From Phreatobacter sp. (lineage in GTDB: Bacteria > Pseudomonadota > Alphaproteobacteria > Rhizobiales > Phreatobacteraceae): a DNA stretch of 64,000 nt. The notes under the pieces are model-generated. The model ran no database searches and had not been told where the DNA came from. It saw only the letters and a program-made list of their open reading frames with translations. Positions 1 through 8,235 of this stretch are shown here, piece by piece. The stretch's first letter is position 1, and every line of letters begins with the position of its first letter. The position numbers and the translations under genes are program-made. Where the stretch lies: contig NZ_JAEULY010000004.1 of assembly GCF_016793595.1 (NCBI RefSeq), forward strand, positions 186,001 through 250,000. Reading direction: 5' to 3'.

Positions 1-1
1 C

Positions 2-298
2 GAAGCCGATATCGTGCTGTCCGACATGGCGGCCAATGCGACGGGCCACCGCAAGACCGACCAGATCAAGATCATCTATCTCGCCGAGCTTGCGATCCAG
101 TTCGCCCGCGAGGTGCTGGCGCCCGGCGGCCATTTCCTGTGCAAGGTGCTGCAGGGCGGCACCGAGGGCGACCTTCTCAACGACCTCAAGCGCGATTTCG
201 CCACGGTGAAGCACATCAAGCCGCAGGCGAGCCGCGCCGATTCCAAGGAACTCTACGTGCTCGCCATGGGCTTCCGGGGCCGCGCCGAAGAGGCGTGA
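2..298 (+). CDS. rlmE: 23S rRNA (uridine-2'-O)-methyltransferase RlmE, 3' part
   Basis: The window opens inside this gene, and the last 98 codons are present. RlmE (FtsJ/RrmJ) uses S-adenosylmethionine to methylate the 2'-OH of the A-loop uridine (U2552 in E. coli) of 23S rRNA in the 50S subunit. Visible landmarks are the catalytic Asp in VLSDMAANATG, the catalytic Lys in FLCKVLQGG and the C-terminal SRADSKELYVLAMGF, which carries the conserved Glu. The C-terminus ends normally with RGRAEEA. The 5' end lies outside the window, so its start cannot be assessed. The identification rests on these family motifs and is firm. Confidence 0.95.
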   Translation, partial: EADIVLSDMAANATGHRKTDQIKIIYLAELAIQFAREVLAPGGHFLCKVLQGGTEGDLLNDLKRDFATVKHIKPQASRADSKELYVLAMGFRGRAEEA

Positions 299-349
299 CC
301 GGCTCCGGGCCCGGCCCGCGCTCGCCATGCGCGATCGGAGACTGCGGCC

Positions 350-1453
350 ATGGACAAGTCTGCCAGGATCCTGATCGCCGGCGCCGGCCCGGTCGGCCTT
401 GCCGCCGCGCTGGAACTGACGCGCCGTGGCTTCCGGCCCGAGATCATCGACAATGACGGCGAGCCGACGCCGGAATCGCGGGCGCTGGCGGTCAACCCGC
501 GCACGCTGGCGCTGCTGGCCCCGAGCGGCGTCACCCGACAACTGCTCGCGAAGGGACACAGGGTCGACGGGTTCCTGCTGATGGACGGCGACCAGCCGCT
601 GGTCCAGCTGGACATGGGCAATGCCGGCAGCCCCTACCCCTTCCTGCTGAGCTATCCGCAATCCGAGACCGAGAAGCTGCTGATCGACGCGCTGGCGGAA
701 CGCGGCGTCGCCGTCGGCTGGCACACCCCGCTGGAGAGCCTCGATACCGACGGGACGGGCATCGTCGCCAACGGCGCGCCCTACGAGGCGCTGATCGGCG
801 CGGACGGATCGCATTCCTTCGTCCGCAAGGCCATGGGCATCGGCTTTCCAGGCACCAGCGAACAACAGGAATTCGGGCTCGCCGACATTCGTTTCAAGGA
901 CTGGCCCCACCTCTGGGACAAGGCGGTCGGCATGTTCCGCGACGACCACGTGCTGGCCTTCATTCCGATGGGCGAAGGCTTCGGCCGGTTCATCTCGACG
1001 CGGCCCGACACGCTCTCGGTCCTGCCGGACGGCGCGAAGGCCGGCGACGTCATCTGGCAATCGGCGTTCAGGATCAGCTACCGGCAGGCCGAAACCTATC
1101 AGAAGGGCAATGTCTTCATCGCCGGCGACGCCGCCCACATCCATTCGCCGATCGGCGGGCGCGGCATGAATCTCGGCATCGAGGACGCCTGCTGGCTCGC
1201 CTGGATGCTCGCCGAGGGTCGCAGTGATGGCTATACGCAGGCGCGCCATCCGGTTGGCGCGGAGGTGCTGCGGATGACCAGCCTTCCCACCAGCTTCCTC
1301 GCCTCGAAGGCACGCTGGCGAAAGCTCTTTCTGCGCCTCGTCCTGTCACCGCTGCTCGGCCATTCTTTCGTCCAACGCAGGGTCATCCCCGCCTTGCTCG
1401 GCCTCAACAGCCCGGCCGCGCCCTGGCTCGCCGCGAAGGGGCGGCTGGCATAG
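350..1453 (+). CDS. FAD-dependent monooxygenase (PHBH/UbiH fold)
   Basis: This 367-residue protein belongs to the single-component aromatic hydroxylase family (FAD_binding_3). The N-terminal Rossmann fingerprint IAGAGPVGLAAALELTRRG binds ADP of FAD, and GDAAHIHSPIGGRGMNLGIEDA is the second FAD-contact motif (GD...P..G.G.N). A DG motif (LIGADGSHSFVRKAMG) lies between them. The family hydroxylates aromatic or polyketide rings using NAD(P)H and O2. The protein is at the short end for the family and lacks the thioredoxin-like C-terminal domain of MhpA-type enzymes. It follows rlmE on the same strand by 51 bases, and the next gene converges on it. The substrate cannot be predicted. Confidence 0.85.
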   Translation: MDKSARILIAGAGPVGLAAALELTRRGFRPEIIDNDGEPTPESRALAVNPRTLALLAPSGVTRQLLAKGHRVDGFLLMDGDQPLVQLDMGNAGSPYPFLLSYPQSETEKLLIDALAERGVAVGWHTPLESLDTDGTGIVANGAPYEALIGADGSHSFVRKAMGIGFPGTSEQQEFGLADIRFKDWPHLWDKAVGMFRDDHVLAFIPMGEGFGRFISTRPDTLSVLPDGAKAGDVIWQSAFRISYRQAETYQKGNVFIAGDAAHIHSPIGGRGMNLGIEDACWLAWMLAEGRSDGYTQARHPVGAEVLRMTSLPTSFLASKARWRKLFLRLVLSPLLGHSFVQRRVIPALLGLNSPAAPWLAAKGRLA

Positions 1454-1458
1454 CGGTC

Positions 1459-1962
1459 CTAGCCGCGCGCCGACGGCCGCGCTTCACCGAAGCGGCGGCG
1501 GAACCAGTCGCGCAGCATGGCCTTCTCATAAGGCAGCCACTCGCTGGAATTGCGCGCGCGGACATTCGACAGGTAGTTCCAGTCGAGCAGCGTCTCTTCG
1601 CCGCGCGCCACCACCCTGCCCCGCTCCTCCAGCACGTAGCGCAGCCTGACGCTGGGCGGCGACATCTCGCGCATGACCCGGACATCGCCGAGCCGCGAGG
1701 CGAAGGGCTGGTTCCGGCCGGCGAGGTCGATGTCGAGCACCTCGATTCGCAGGGTCTGCCCGGCCCGGACATGGCGTGCGCCCTCGGTCTTCAGGAAGCG
1801 GCCGAACTCCGCGACCAACCGCTCGCGCGTGTAGCTGTTGCGGAAATCCTCATCGACGAAGCGCTCGGGCTGGACGAAGCGAATATCGACGCGCGCGGCG
1901 GCGGCACTGGTCAGGGCGGCAAGGGCGGCAAGAGCCACAAGAAAGGCGCGCAGCAGCTTCAT
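1459..1962 (-). CDS. DUF3016 family secreted protein
   Basis: A 167-residue protein with a clear Sec signal peptide (hydrophobic LLRAFLVALAALAALTSAAAA, probable cleavage after the Ala run near residue 23). The mature part starts RVDIRFVQPERFVDEDFRN, which matches the DUF3016 pattern of a V.F..PE.F.D opening followed by beta-rich sequence and a WNYLS..RAR segment. Function is unknown, and it is expected to be periplasmic. A GGGAGA ribosome-binding site lies just upstream of the ATG. It is the last gene of a leftward group behind the DUF2783 gene and converges with the monooxygenase at 350-1453, leaving only 5 bases between the stops. Confidence 0.75.
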   Translation of the reverse strand: MKLLRAFLVALAALAALTSAAAARVDIRFVQPERFVDEDFRNSYTRERLVAEFGRFLKTEGARHVRAGQTLRIEVLDIDLAGRNQPFASRLGDVRVMREMSPPSVRLRYVLEERGRVVARGEETLLDWNYLSNVRARNSSEWLPYEKAMLRDWFRRRFGEARPSARG

Positions 1963-2028
1963 GGCAGTCTCCCGCGTTCACGAGGTGCACCTGACGCCGC
2001 GATTACGGCGGGTGCAGGGCGGAACCGA

Positions 2029-2247
2029 TCAGGATGCCGCGACGGGGCGACGCTCTCCCTCGCCCTGCGCCGCCTCGATGCAGGCGGCGAGGTCGATTGC
2101 GGCGCCGGCCCGATGCACCATGACCATCGCCAGCCGCGTGAGGAAAAGCGCTTCGTCCTTCGGACCGGCGCGGTCGATCGCCGCGGCCAGCTGCTCGTAG
2201 GCGCTTTCCATGTCTCCGGAAGATCGCGGTTCGGCTGGATGGTTCAT
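2029..2247 (-). CDS. DUF2783 small protein
   Basis: A 72-residue acidic protein (core MESAYEQLAAAIDRAGPKDEALFLTRLAMVMVH) that fits DUF2783, a short alphaproteobacterial and betaproteobacterial family of unknown function. Its ATG overlaps the stop of the upstream flavin hydroxylase by 4 bases (ATGA), so the two are very probably translationally coupled. The coupling suggests that it assists or regulates that hydroxylase, but this is inference from context only. No signal peptide or membrane segment is visible. Confidence 0.7.
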   Translation of the reverse strand: MNHPAEPRSSGDMESAYEQLAAAIDRAGPKDEALFLTRLAMVMVHRAGAAIDLAACIEAAQGEGERRPVAAS

Positions 2248-3932
2248 GCGGTCCTCCCGAGACAGGCATCGAGCGTCGAAACGACTTCAGCCGGCACAAG
2301 CGTCTTCCAGCGCCCCGCGACATGCAGATCCGGACGGATGAGATAGACAGCCCCTCCCGTCGCGCCGTAGCGCTCTGCAAGGTCACCGCCGTTGCCGATC
2401 CTGACCGTGCCTGCCGGCAGGTCACCGGCCTCTCCGACCACGACCGCCCGGAACAGCGAATCGCGAGCGGCGAGCGCTTCAAGCAACGCGCCAACCGAAT
2501 CCGTCACGGGGCCATTGGCAAAGACCAGCGCGGTGAACCCCGCGCCCACCAGGTCGCTCAGGAAGCGCCCGTCCGGCAGCCGGACGTTGGCGAGCGCGGC
2601 ACCGGAAGCCGGCCCCGCGGAGAACGCCCCGTCGCGCGCCGGATAGGGGGTCAATGGGCTGTCCGCGTAGGTGTGCGGCTGCATCTGGCGCGGGTTGGCG
2701 AAATCGCGCGCGAAAGCCTCGGTCGCGGCCAGCGACAGCACGGCCTCGCGCACCAGGCGGTGCCCACGCGTCGGCGGCGTCATGAAGCGCGCGCTCTTCC
2801 CCGCATTGGCGAAGACGTCGAGCGTCGCGCCGCGCCGCTCCGGCGTGTAGCTGTCGAGCAGCGCCTCGCCCGCCTGTCCCTTCAGGACATAGGCGAGCTT
2901 CCAGCCGATGTTCTGGGCATCGGCGAGGCCGTTATTGAGGCCCCGCACGCCGAAGATCGGCACGATATGGGCGCTGTCCCCAATGAAGGTCACCCGGCCG
3001 TGGCGATAATCGTCGAGCGCCAGCGTGTTGGCGGTGTAGATCGACCACCATTCCAGTTCCCAGGGGCCCTGATGGCCGATCTCGGCGAGGATGGCGCCTA
3101 CCCGGGTGCGAATGTTCGCCTCGCCGATCGCCTCGTCCGGGTTCTCGCCGTCGCGCAACTGGTAGTCGATCCGCCAGATGTCGTCCGGCTGCCGGTGGAT
3201 CAGGACGGTGCCGCCGGGGTTGGAGGCCGGCTCGAACAGCGCCCGCCGTTCGGTCGGATAGGCGTGGTCCATCCTGACATCGGCGATGACGTAGCGGCCC
3301 TCGTAGTTCTCGCCCTTCAGCCGCAGGCCGAGCTGCGAGCGGATGGCGCTGCGCGCGCCATCGGCCGCGAGGACATGGGCGGCCCGGAGCGAATAGCCGC
3401 CGAGCGGCGTCTCCACCGCCAGCGTCGCGCCGTCCGGCCGGCTGTCGATGCCGACCACGGTGCTCTGCCAGCGCAGGTCGACCAGTCCGGTCGCGACGCA
3501 GGCATCGTGGAGAAACTGCTCGATGTACTGCTGCTGCAGATTGTACATCGGCCGGAACTTCTCGTGGTCCGAATCCGGCATGTCGAACCGATAGATCTCC
3601 TCGCCGCGATAGAAGCTGCGGCCGGTGGTCCAGCCGAGCGCCTTGGCGAGGAAGGGCGCGACCGCCCCCACCTGCTCCAGGATGTGGAAACTCTGCCGGG
3701 CGACACAGATCGCCCGGCTGCCGTCATTGAACGTCGCCTTGGCGTCGAGCACGACAGACCGAACGCCGTATTTCGCCAGCGTCAGCGCGGCGGTCAGCCC
3801 GACCGGACCCGCCCCGACGATCACCACCGGATGGATTGCGGCGGCGCCGTCCTGCTCCGGCGCGCGCCGCGCGGCGAAATGCGGATAGGCGAAGTAGAGC
3901 GAATCGAGCGGTCCCCTGCCCTCCGGTCGCAT
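2244..3932 (-). CDS. FAD-dependent aromatic hydroxylase, MhpA-like
   Basis: A 562-residue flavoprotein monooxygenase related to 3-(3-hydroxyphenyl)propionate hydroxylase and resorcinol-type hydroxylases. The N-terminal FAD fingerprint VVIVGAGPVGLTAALTLAKYG begins near residue 36, and the second FAD motif is VTFIGDSAHIVPIFGVRGLNNG near residue 320. A C-terminal thioredoxin-like domain, with no CxxC, occupies about residues 400-560, as in phenol hydroxylase-type enzymes. It would hydroxylate an aromatic ring at the expense of NAD(P)H and O2 in the cytoplasm. It sits between a GDCCVxC small protein gene (16 bases upstream) and the overlapping DUF2783 gene, forming a compact leftward unit. The exact substrate is unknown. 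Confidence 0.85.
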   Translation of the reverse strand: MRPEGRGPLDSLYFAYPHFAARRAPEQDGAAAIHPVVIVGAGPVGLTAALTLAKYGVRSVVLDAKATFNDGSRAICVARQSFHILEQVGAVAPFLAKALGWTTGRSFYRGEEIYRFDMPDSDHEKFRPMYNLQQQYIEQFLHDACVATGLVDLRWQSTVVGIDSRPDGATLAVETPLGGYSLRAAHVLAADGARSAIRSQLGLRLKGENYEGRYVIADVRMDHAYPTERRALFEPASNPGGTVLIHRQPDDIWRIDYQLRDGENPDEAIGEANIRTRVGAILAEIGHQGPWELEWWSIYTANTLALDDYRHGRVTFIGDSAHIVPIFGVRGLNNGLADAQNIGWKLAYVLKGQAGEALLDSYTPERRGATLDVFANAGKSARFMTPPTRGHRLVREAVLSLAATEAFARDFANPRQMQPHTYADSPLTPYPARDGAFSAGPASGAALANVRLPDGRFLSDLVGAGFTALVFANGPVTDSVGALLEALAARDSLFRAVVVGEAGDLPAGTVRIGNGGDLAERYGATGGAVYLIRPDLHVAGRWKTLVPAEVVSTLDACLGRTA

Positions 3933-3948
3933 CGTGGGCCCCGCGCCG

Positions 3949-4179
3949 CTAGGGAACCGCCGGCCGCCAGCAGCTTTCCGTTCCCGCCGATGCCGCCGAC
4001 TGGATCGGCGGGCACGGCACGTCGCCGTAGGAACAGAACACGCAGCAGTCGCCGGCCTTCGGTCGCAGCAGTTCGCCGCATCCGCTGCAGCGGTAGAAGA
4101 ACTGGCAGGCGTCCTTGGGCATCGCTTCGGTCGCGCGGTGGCCGCAAAGCGGGCAGGTGATCGTCGATTCGTCCGTCAT
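3949..4179 (-). CDS. GDCCVxC domain small zinc-ribbon-like protein
   Basis: A 76-residue protein with two Cys pairs, ITCPLCGH at the N-terminus and FYRCSGCGELL in the middle, followed by the family signature GDCCVFCSYGDVPCPP. This matches the GDCCVxC domain family, of which some members are selenoproteins; here all the relevant positions are Cys. A metal-binding or redox role is likely, but the function is unknown. An AGGAG ribosome-binding site precedes the ATG. It is the first gene of the leftward group with the MhpA-like hydroxylase. Confidence 0.8.
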   Translation of the reverse strand: MTDESTITCPLCGHRATEAMPKDACQFFYRCSGCGELLRPKAGDCCVFCSYGDVPCPPIQSAASAGTESCWRPAVP

Positions 4180-4240
4180 GACCCCGCTCCTGTTCCGGTT
4201 CGCATGTGAACCGATCGCCGCGCAGCGCGCGAATGTCCGC

Positions 4241-5266
4241 TCAGGCCGCCGCCTCGAAGCCGCCGAGCACGGCGGTCAGGTTCGGACCGAGTTGGTCGGA
4301 CAGATAGCCGCCTTCCTGCACGAACAGCGTCGGCAGGCCGAGCCGGGCAATGGCCTCGCCCGCCCGCCGGAAGCCGTCCGCCGTCACCTTGGCGCCGCCG
4401 AAGGGATCGTCCGCCGAGGCGTCGAGGCCGAGGGCAACGACCAGCGTGCCCGGCGCGAAGGCAAGGATCGTCCGCGCCGAGGCTTCGACCGCCGCGACAT
4501 AGACGTCGTCGCCGGAGCCGACCGGGATCGGCAGGTTGAGGTTGGCGCCCTCGCCGGCCCCTTCGCCGCGTTCGTGGGCATAGCCCCAGAAGAACGGGTA
4601 GAAGCGCGAGGGATCGGCATGGACCGAGACGGTCAGCACGTCCGGCCGGTCGTAGAAGATCTCCTGCGTGCCATTGCCGTGGTGGATGTCGATGTCCAGC
4701 ACCGCCACCCGGTCATGAACCGAGCGCAGGTGCTGCGCCGCCACCGCCGTGTTGTTGATGAAGCAATGGCCGCCGGCCATGTCGCGATAGGCATGGTGGC
4801 CGGGCGGGCGGCAGAGCGCATAGGCGGCGCGCTCGCCCTCGATGACAAACTCCGCGGCCGTTACCGCGACATCGGTGGCCGACGAGGCGGCCGTCCAGGT
4901 ATCGGGGCCGATGCCGCAGGCCATGTCCTGCATGTACCAGCCGGCCCGGCCGGTGAGCGAGGCCGGCATCGTGCCCTGCCGGCGGACGGGGTGGACGTTG
5001 CCCAGCACCTCGTCGGAGGCATCGGCAAGCGTCTTCCACTCGACGGCCGCCTCTTCGAGGAAGCGCAGGTAGTCGACAGAATGAACGCCGAGCCGCGGCC
5101 CCTGCCCGAAAACTTCCGCCGGCACGAGTTCGTGCTTGCCCGCCTTCAGCCCGGCCGTCAGCCGCTCGGCGCGCGCCGGCCGCTCCTCGCCCTGCGCGAA
5201 TTTGCCGCGCAGAATGAAGCGCTTGGGGTCGTGGCCTTTGTGCAGGTCGGTGAAGACGGCTTTCAT
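4241..5266 (-). CDS. Histone deacetylase family protein (acetylpolyamine amidohydrolase-like)
   Basis: A 341-residue zinc amidohydrolase of the arginase/HDAC fold. Catalytic features are complete: the His pair in CRPPGHHAYRD, the zinc-ligand Asp and His in LDIDIHHGNGT, the third zinc Asp in GLDASADDPFGG and the transition-state Tyr in FVQEGGYLSD. Bacterial homologues deacetylate acetylpolyamines or other small N-acetyl compounds in the cytoplasm. The N-terminal MKAVFTDLHKGHDPKRF resembles the acetylpolyamine amidohydrolase subgroup. It is divergent from an M20-family deacylase and an amidase, so the locus is rich in enzymes that cut amide bonds. The 190-base gap to the M20 gene should hold both promoters. 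Confidence 0.88.
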   Translation of the reverse strand: MKAVFTDLHKGHDPKRFILRGKFAQGEERPARAERLTAGLKAGKHELVPAEVFGQGPRLGVHSVDYLRFLEEAAVEWKTLADASDEVLGNVHPVRRQGTMPASLTGRAGWYMQDMACGIGPDTWTAASSATDVAVTAAEFVIEGERAAYALCRPPGHHAYRDMAGGHCFINNTAVAAQHLRSVHDRVAVLDIDIHHGNGTQEIFYDRPDVLTVSVHADPSRFYPFFWGYAHERGEGAGEGANLNLPIPVGSGDDVYVAAVEASARTILAFAPGTLVVALGLDASADDPFGGAKVTADGFRRAGEAIARLGLPTLFVQEGGYLSDQLGPNLTAVLGGFEAAA

Positions 5267-5456
5267 GGATGTGGACTCGGCATTTCAGGGAAAGCCAGAC
5301 ACTGCCGCCGCCGCGCCTCGCGAGCAAGGACCGATGGACATCGCGCTGAACCGCCTCGCTCCGCGATACGCCGCGCCGGCGCATCTCGGCTGCGGCCGCG
5401 GCGGTTGTCCCGCGCCGAGGCGCGGCTAGGCTGCCGGCCAAATGGAGCCCTGCCAC

Positions 5457-6740
5457 ATGCCTCTCGATCCCGCTCTCGCCGACCGTATCGTCAAAGCCGT
5501 GGATGACGGTTTCGACGCCCAGCTCGACTATCTCAAGACGCTGGTGCGCTATCCCTCGCAGCGCGGCGACGAACATGCCGTTCAGGACTTCTTCTTTCAG
5601 GAATTGCGGAAGCGCGGCTTCGCCATGGAGCGCTTCGCCATGGACGAGGAGGCGATCAAGCGCCATCCCGGCGGTTCGCCCTTCTCGCCCACCCATTCGA
5701 CCGCGCCCATCGTGGTCGGCATCCATCGGCCGAAGGACGAAACCGGTCGCAGCCTGATCATGCAGGGCCATATCGACATCGTGCCGGTGGGCCCCGAGGA
5801 GATGTGGACCTCGCCGCCCTACGAGCCGCGCATCGACGGAGACTGGTTCTATGGTCGCGGCGCGGGCGACATGAAGGCCGGCCACGGCGCCATGGTCGCG
5901 GTCTTCGACGCGCTGAAGCGGGCGGGCGTCCAGCCGGCGGCAACCGTCTATGTGCAGTCGGTGGTCGAGGAAGAGTCCACCGGCAACGGCGCTCTCCAGT
6001 GCCACCTGCGCGGTTACAAGGCGGAAGCCGCCCTCATCCCCGAACCCAGCCAGGGCCGCATCACCCGCGGCAATGTCGGCGTGGTCTGGTTCCAGTTCAC
6101 CGTGCAGGGCCATCCGGTCCACGTCCGCGAGGCCGGTTCCGGCCAGAACGCCATCGAGGCCGCCTACGGCGTCATGCGCAAGCTGCGCGAGCTTGAGGCC
6201 TTCTGGAACACCAAGACGCCGGATCATCCGATCTTCAAGGACGAGCCGCATCCGATCAATCTGAACTTCGGCAAGATCGCCGGCGGCGACTGGGCCTCCT
6301 CCGTGCCGGCATGGTGCACCGTCGACTGCCGCATCTCGATTTTCCCCGGCGAGAAGCCGGAGACGATGATGCGCGCCATCGAGGACACCATCGCCAAGGC
6401 CGCGCGCGAGGACCGCTTCCTCGCCAACAACCCGCCGAAGGTCGTCTTCAACGGCTTCACCACCGAAGGCTATATCCTGCAGCCCGGTTCCGAGGCGGAA
6501 GCCGTGCTCGGTCGCGCCCACCAGCGCGCCTGGGGCGAGCCGCTGAAGGAAGCGACGACGCCGGCCTATCTGGACGGGCGCGTCTATGCGCTGTTCGACG
6601 AGATCCCGACGCTCAACTACGGCCCCTCGGCCGAACGGGTCCACGGTTTCGACGAGCGGTTCTCCATCGAAAGCCTGCGCAAGGCGACCAAGTCGATGGC
6701 ACTGTTCGTCGCCGAGTGGTGCGGCACGGAAGCCATCTGA
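5457..6740 (+). CDS. M20 family metallopeptidase (ArgE/DapE-type deacylase)
   Basis: A 427-residue zinc-dependent amidase of the M20 family. Zinc-site motifs are MQGHIDIVPVGP (first His and Asp), GRGAGDMKAGHGAMV (bridging Asp) and VEEESTGNGA (catalytic and ligand Glu residues). Family members hydrolyse N-acyl amino acids or small peptides. The ATG at 5457 is preferred over the in-frame ATG at 5442 because GGAG at 5444-5447 gives a 9-base spacing to it. It is divergent from the HDAC-family gene and followed by an amidase gene 118 bases downstream. The substrate is unknown. Confidence 0.88.
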   Translation: MPLDPALADRIVKAVDDGFDAQLDYLKTLVRYPSQRGDEHAVQDFFFQELRKRGFAMERFAMDEEAIKRHPGGSPFSPTHSTAPIVVGIHRPKDETGRSLIMQGHIDIVPVGPEEMWTSPPYEPRIDGDWFYGRGAGDMKAGHGAMVAVFDALKRAGVQPAATVYVQSVVEEESTGNGALQCHLRGYKAEAALIPEPSQGRITRGNVGVVWFQFTVQGHPVHVREAGSGQNAIEAAYGVMRKLRELEAFWNTKTPDHPIFKDEPHPINLNFGKIAGGDWASSVPAWCTVDCRISIFPGEKPETMMRAIEDTIAKAAREDRFLANNPPKVVFNGFTTEGYILQPGSEAEAVLGRAHQRAWGEPLKEATTPAYLDGRVYALFDEIPTLNYGPSAERVHGFDERFSIESLRKATKSMALFVAEWCGTEAI

Positions 6741-6858
6741 CCATCGACCGGGCCGCGCGTCGCCCGTGGATGGCGGCGCACGGCCCCATGGCAATCAGCC
6801 TTGACCACCGGCACCGCGACCGCCAACAGTCGCGGCCATGAAGCCATCGGAGTGCCCC

Positions 6859-8160
6859 ATGCCCCAGTCCGTCCGCGAGACGCTCGAAGCCGCCCTCGCC
6901 CGCATCGACGACCCCAACTCCGATGGGCGGGTGACCTACACCAAGGTCTACGGCGAGCGGGCAAGGGTCGAGGCGGACGCGGCCGACGCGCGCGCCCGCG
7001 CGGGCGTGAAGCTGTCGCCGCTCGACGGCTGGGTCATCTCGATCAAGGATCTGTTCGACGTCGCCGGCGAAGTGACGACGGCGGGTTCGATCATCCTGCG
7101 CGGCCAGCCGCCGGCCAAGGTCGACGCGCCGACCGTGTCGCGGCTGCGGCGCGCCGGCTGCGTCATCATCGGCAAGACGAACATGAGCGAGTTCGCCTTC
7201 TCCGGCATCGGCATCAACCCGCATTACGGCACGCCGGGCAACGCCGCCGACAAGAGTCGCGTTCCCGGCGGCTCGTCCTCGGCAGCCGGCGTCTCCGTGG
7301 CGGAGGGTACCGCGCGCATGGGCCTAGGTTCCGATACCGGCGGCTCGATCCGCATTCCCGCCGCGCTGAACGGCTGCGTCGGCTTCAAGCCGACCTACGG
7401 ACGCATTCCGACCACCGGCGCCTTCCCGCTGTCCTATGCGCTCGATTCCATCGGCCCGCTGGCGATGAACGTGGCCGACTGCGCCGCGGCCGATGCTGTG
7501 CTCGCCGACGAGGAGCCGTGGGTGCTGGAAGCTGCTCCCCTTGCCGGCCTCCGCCTCGCCATTCCGCGTGGCCGGCTGTTCGGCCAGACCGAGCCGGAGG
7601 TCGAGCAGGCCTTCGAGGCGGCGGTCGCGCGCCTGACGCGGGCCGGCGCACGCGTCAGCGACATCTCGATCGAGGACCTCCTCCAGGACCTCGCCGACGC
7701 CATGGCCAAGGCGCCCTTCGTCGCCATGGAAGCCGCCGCCGTTCATGCGGAATGGATGGAGGAGCGGGCCCGCGACTTCGACCCGCGCGTGCTCGCGCGG
7801 ATCCGGATCGGCGCGAAGGCCCACGCGCCCGACTACATCCGCCTCGTCAACCGGCGCGCCGAACTCGTCGCCCGGATGCGCGACCGTCTCGCCGACATCG
7901 ATGCGCTGATCCTGCCGACGACGCCGATCCGCGCACCGAAGATCTCGGACCTGATCGCCTCCGACGAGCAGTTCTGGACCGCCAACGGCCTGATGCTGCG
8001 CAACACGACTGTCGGCAACATCTTCACTTTCACCGGCATCTCGATCCCCTGCCCCGACGCCAAAGGCCTTCCCGTCGGCTTCATGATGACGGCGCTCGCG
8101 GGACAGGATCGCCGCATGCTGCGCATGGCCGCCGCCGTCGAGCAGGCCTTCGCCGCCTGA
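6859..8160 (+). CDS. Amidase signature family enzyme
   Basis: A 433-residue amidase with a complete Ser-cisSer-Lys machinery: Lys in WVISIKDLFDVAGEVTTAGS, the Gly/Ser-rich loop VPGGSSSAAGVSVAEG and the nucleophile segment GLGSDTGGSIRIPAA. Family members hydrolyse linear amides, including allophanate, indoleacetamide or aryl amides, and a specific role cannot be assigned. The ATG at 6859 is chosen because GGAG at 6849-6852 sits 6 bases before it, whereas the upstream ATG at 6838 has no such site. It is probably co-transcribed with the M20 gene and is followed by a strong bidirectional terminator. Confidence 0.88.
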   Translation: MPQSVRETLEAALARIDDPNSDGRVTYTKVYGERARVEADAADARARAGVKLSPLDGWVISIKDLFDVAGEVTTAGSIILRGQPPAKVDAPTVSRLRRAGCVIIGKTNMSEFAFSGIGINPHYGTPGNAADKSRVPGGSSSAAGVSVAEGTARMGLGSDTGGSIRIPAALNGCVGFKPTYGRIPTTGAFPLSYALDSIGPLAMNVADCAAADAVLADEEPWVLEAAPLAGLRLAIPRGRLFGQTEPEVEQAFEAAVARLTRAGARVSDISIEDLLQDLADAMAKAPFVAMEAAAVHAEWMEERARDFDPRVLARIRIGAKAHAPDYIRLVNRRAELVARMRDRLADIDALILPTTPIRAPKISDLIASDEQFWTANGLMLRNTTVGNIFTFTGISIPCPDAKGLPVGFMMTALAGQDRRMLRMAAAVEQAFAA

Positions 8161-8181
8161 CGCGAGCCTCCTGAACGGAAA

Positions 8182-8210
8182 AGGCCCGCCGCGTTCACCG
8201 CGGCGGGCCT
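8182..8210. terminator. Bidirectional terminator between amidase and chemoreceptor genes
   Basis: A perfect 12-bp inverted repeat (arms 8182-8193 and 8199-8210) with a 5-base loop lies between two convergent genes. It is GC-rich, with a GAA run before it but only a weak T stretch after it. Confidence 0.7.
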
Positions 8211-8235
8211 CGTCATTCCGGCGTTCGGATGCGGC

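Noticed and set aside
4713..6794. A 690-codon reverse frame across the HDAC and M20 genes
   Set aside because: It crosses two genes with complete active sites and a divergent promoter gap; it is a compositional artefact.
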